From contig JAJTUP010000040.1 in NCBI GenBank assembly GCA_021399435.1, forward strand, positions 558,001 to 622,000: DNA of 64,000 nucleotides, given 5' to 3'. Within the stretch, counting starts at the first letter, position 1. Each line of letters starts with the position of its first letter. Shown piece by piece: positions 63,648 to 64,000 of the stretch. The position numbers and the translations under genes were made by a program. The notes beneath the pieces are model-generated. The model worked only from the letters and a program-made list of their open reading frames with translations. It was not told where the DNA came from and searched no databases. The DNA comes from Diaporthe sp. PMI_573 (taxonomy: Eukaryota; Ascomycota; Sordariomycetes; Diaporthales; Diaporthaceae).

Positions 63648-64000
63648 CCATGGATGTCATAGCCCATGAGAACCCATCGCCGGAACCTGTCGTCGCCGAA
63701 CTCGGAGTGTGTCCCGAAGTAGAGATAATTCCGGTCATTTCGGACAAATATCTTATATGTTGTGTCAAGGCTTAAGGTTGCTAACAGCCTCCGCTCGCTG
63801 ACGCTGAACAAGCCAGCTCTCCCTCTATACGCCTTAGCTTGCAATTGTGAGGTCGATCTATATCGTCCGCTCACTACAATACAATTATGTACTTTTGGAT
63901 GTTTGCTTGTGGCGTATAGCCATTCCTTCCTAATTGGTCCCAGGAAGGGATCCAGCTCACGGTACAGATCATCCTCCGTGATGCGTAAGTCCCAATCGAG
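63632..64000 (-). CDS. C-terminal part of an unrecognised gene, continuing beyond the window
   Basis: The minus strand is open from the window edge to the stop at 63632 (122 codons). It reads LDWDLRITEDDLYRELDPFL, GPIRKEWLYATSKHPKVHNC, then RYRSTSQLQAKAYRGRAGLF and NYLYFGTHSEFGDDRFRRWV. Composition is clearly coding, with aromatic residues and regular polar/non-polar alternation. It overlaps the 3' end of the plus-strand gene by 16 bp in convergent orientation. Function unknown. Confidence 0.5.
   Translation of the reverse strand, partial: LDWDLRITEDDLYRELDPFLGPIRKEWLYATSKHPKVHNCIVVSGRYRSTSQLQAKAYRGRAGLFSVSERRLLATLSLDTTYKIFVRNDRNYLYFGTHSEFGDDRFRRWVLMGYDIHGYKNV

Overview
The window is from a filamentous ascomycete (Pezizomycotina). 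The signs are short 45-75 nt GT-AG introns, several with CTAAC-type branch points; a HET-NACHT-ankyrin receptor; HET-domain remnants; a chromodomain Ty3/gypsy element; Fot/pogo-like DNA transposons with TAACGTGG termini; a Tad-like LINE ORF1; and low gene density between AT-rich, decayed stretches. I cannot name the species. It reads as a repeat-rich accessory compartment, with intact metabolic genes as islands among transposons and gene fragments.

Layout. At 0.2-0.5 kb is a kinase-like remnant. At 1.36-4.12 kb a pogo element with a transposase lies inside a small non-autonomous element. At 4.2-5.3 kb a small acidic nuclear-type gene and an aminoglycoside-phosphotransferase-fold kinase are divergent. 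A truncated HET gene (6.2 kb), an intact FAD monooxygenase (7.5-8.8 kb), FtsJ-like and F-box remnants (9.6-11.2 kb) and an intact aldo/keto reductase (11.9-13.1 kb) follow. A 5'-truncated, inactivated Ty1/copia element with a likely 3' LTR is at 15.1-18.8 kb, then a 3' pogo fragment at 19.2-19.7 kb. A 1,494-residue HET-NACHT-ankyrin protein with 15 almost identical ankyrin repeats is at 21.1-25.6 kb. A complete Ty3/gypsy chromovirus follows at 26.05-34.94 kb.

The chromovirus has 182-bp LTRs that I read as identical, a likely initiator-tRNA primer site, a gag-protease ORF, a probable -1 frameshift site followed by a perfect 12-bp hairpin, pol with one frameshift just before the second integrase aspartate, a chromodomain and an extra 195-codon ORF. 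Its LTRs and untranslated regions are full of GTGAATTCAC palindromes.

From 36 to 50 kb single genes (SDR, a cysteine-rich membrane-type protein, GNAT, a coiled-coil nuclear-type protein, a large acidic protein) alternate with hAT, bZIP and HET remnants. From 50 to 60 kb there is a dense graveyard: a candidate tRNA-derived SINE, a second pogo transposase, a transthyretin-like/Myb-like protein, a DDE fragment with a lost catalytic residue, an RSC7 fragment, an NB-ARC P-loop fragment, an internal pogo fragment and a LINE ORF1/DUF7924-like chimera. The right end carries a broken gene with two copies of an unrecognised ~85-residue module, converging on a gene that leaves the window.

The genes do not form one obvious pathway. 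The FAD monooxygenase, aldo/keto reductase and SDR are typical fungal redox enzymes but are too far apart and too separated by transposons to call a biosynthetic cluster. The strongest candidates for something new are the gypsy element (palindrome system, frameshift hairpin, extra ORF), the palindromes bracketing the zinc-knuckle segment of the pogo transposases, and the duplicated-module protein at 61.8-63.6 kb.
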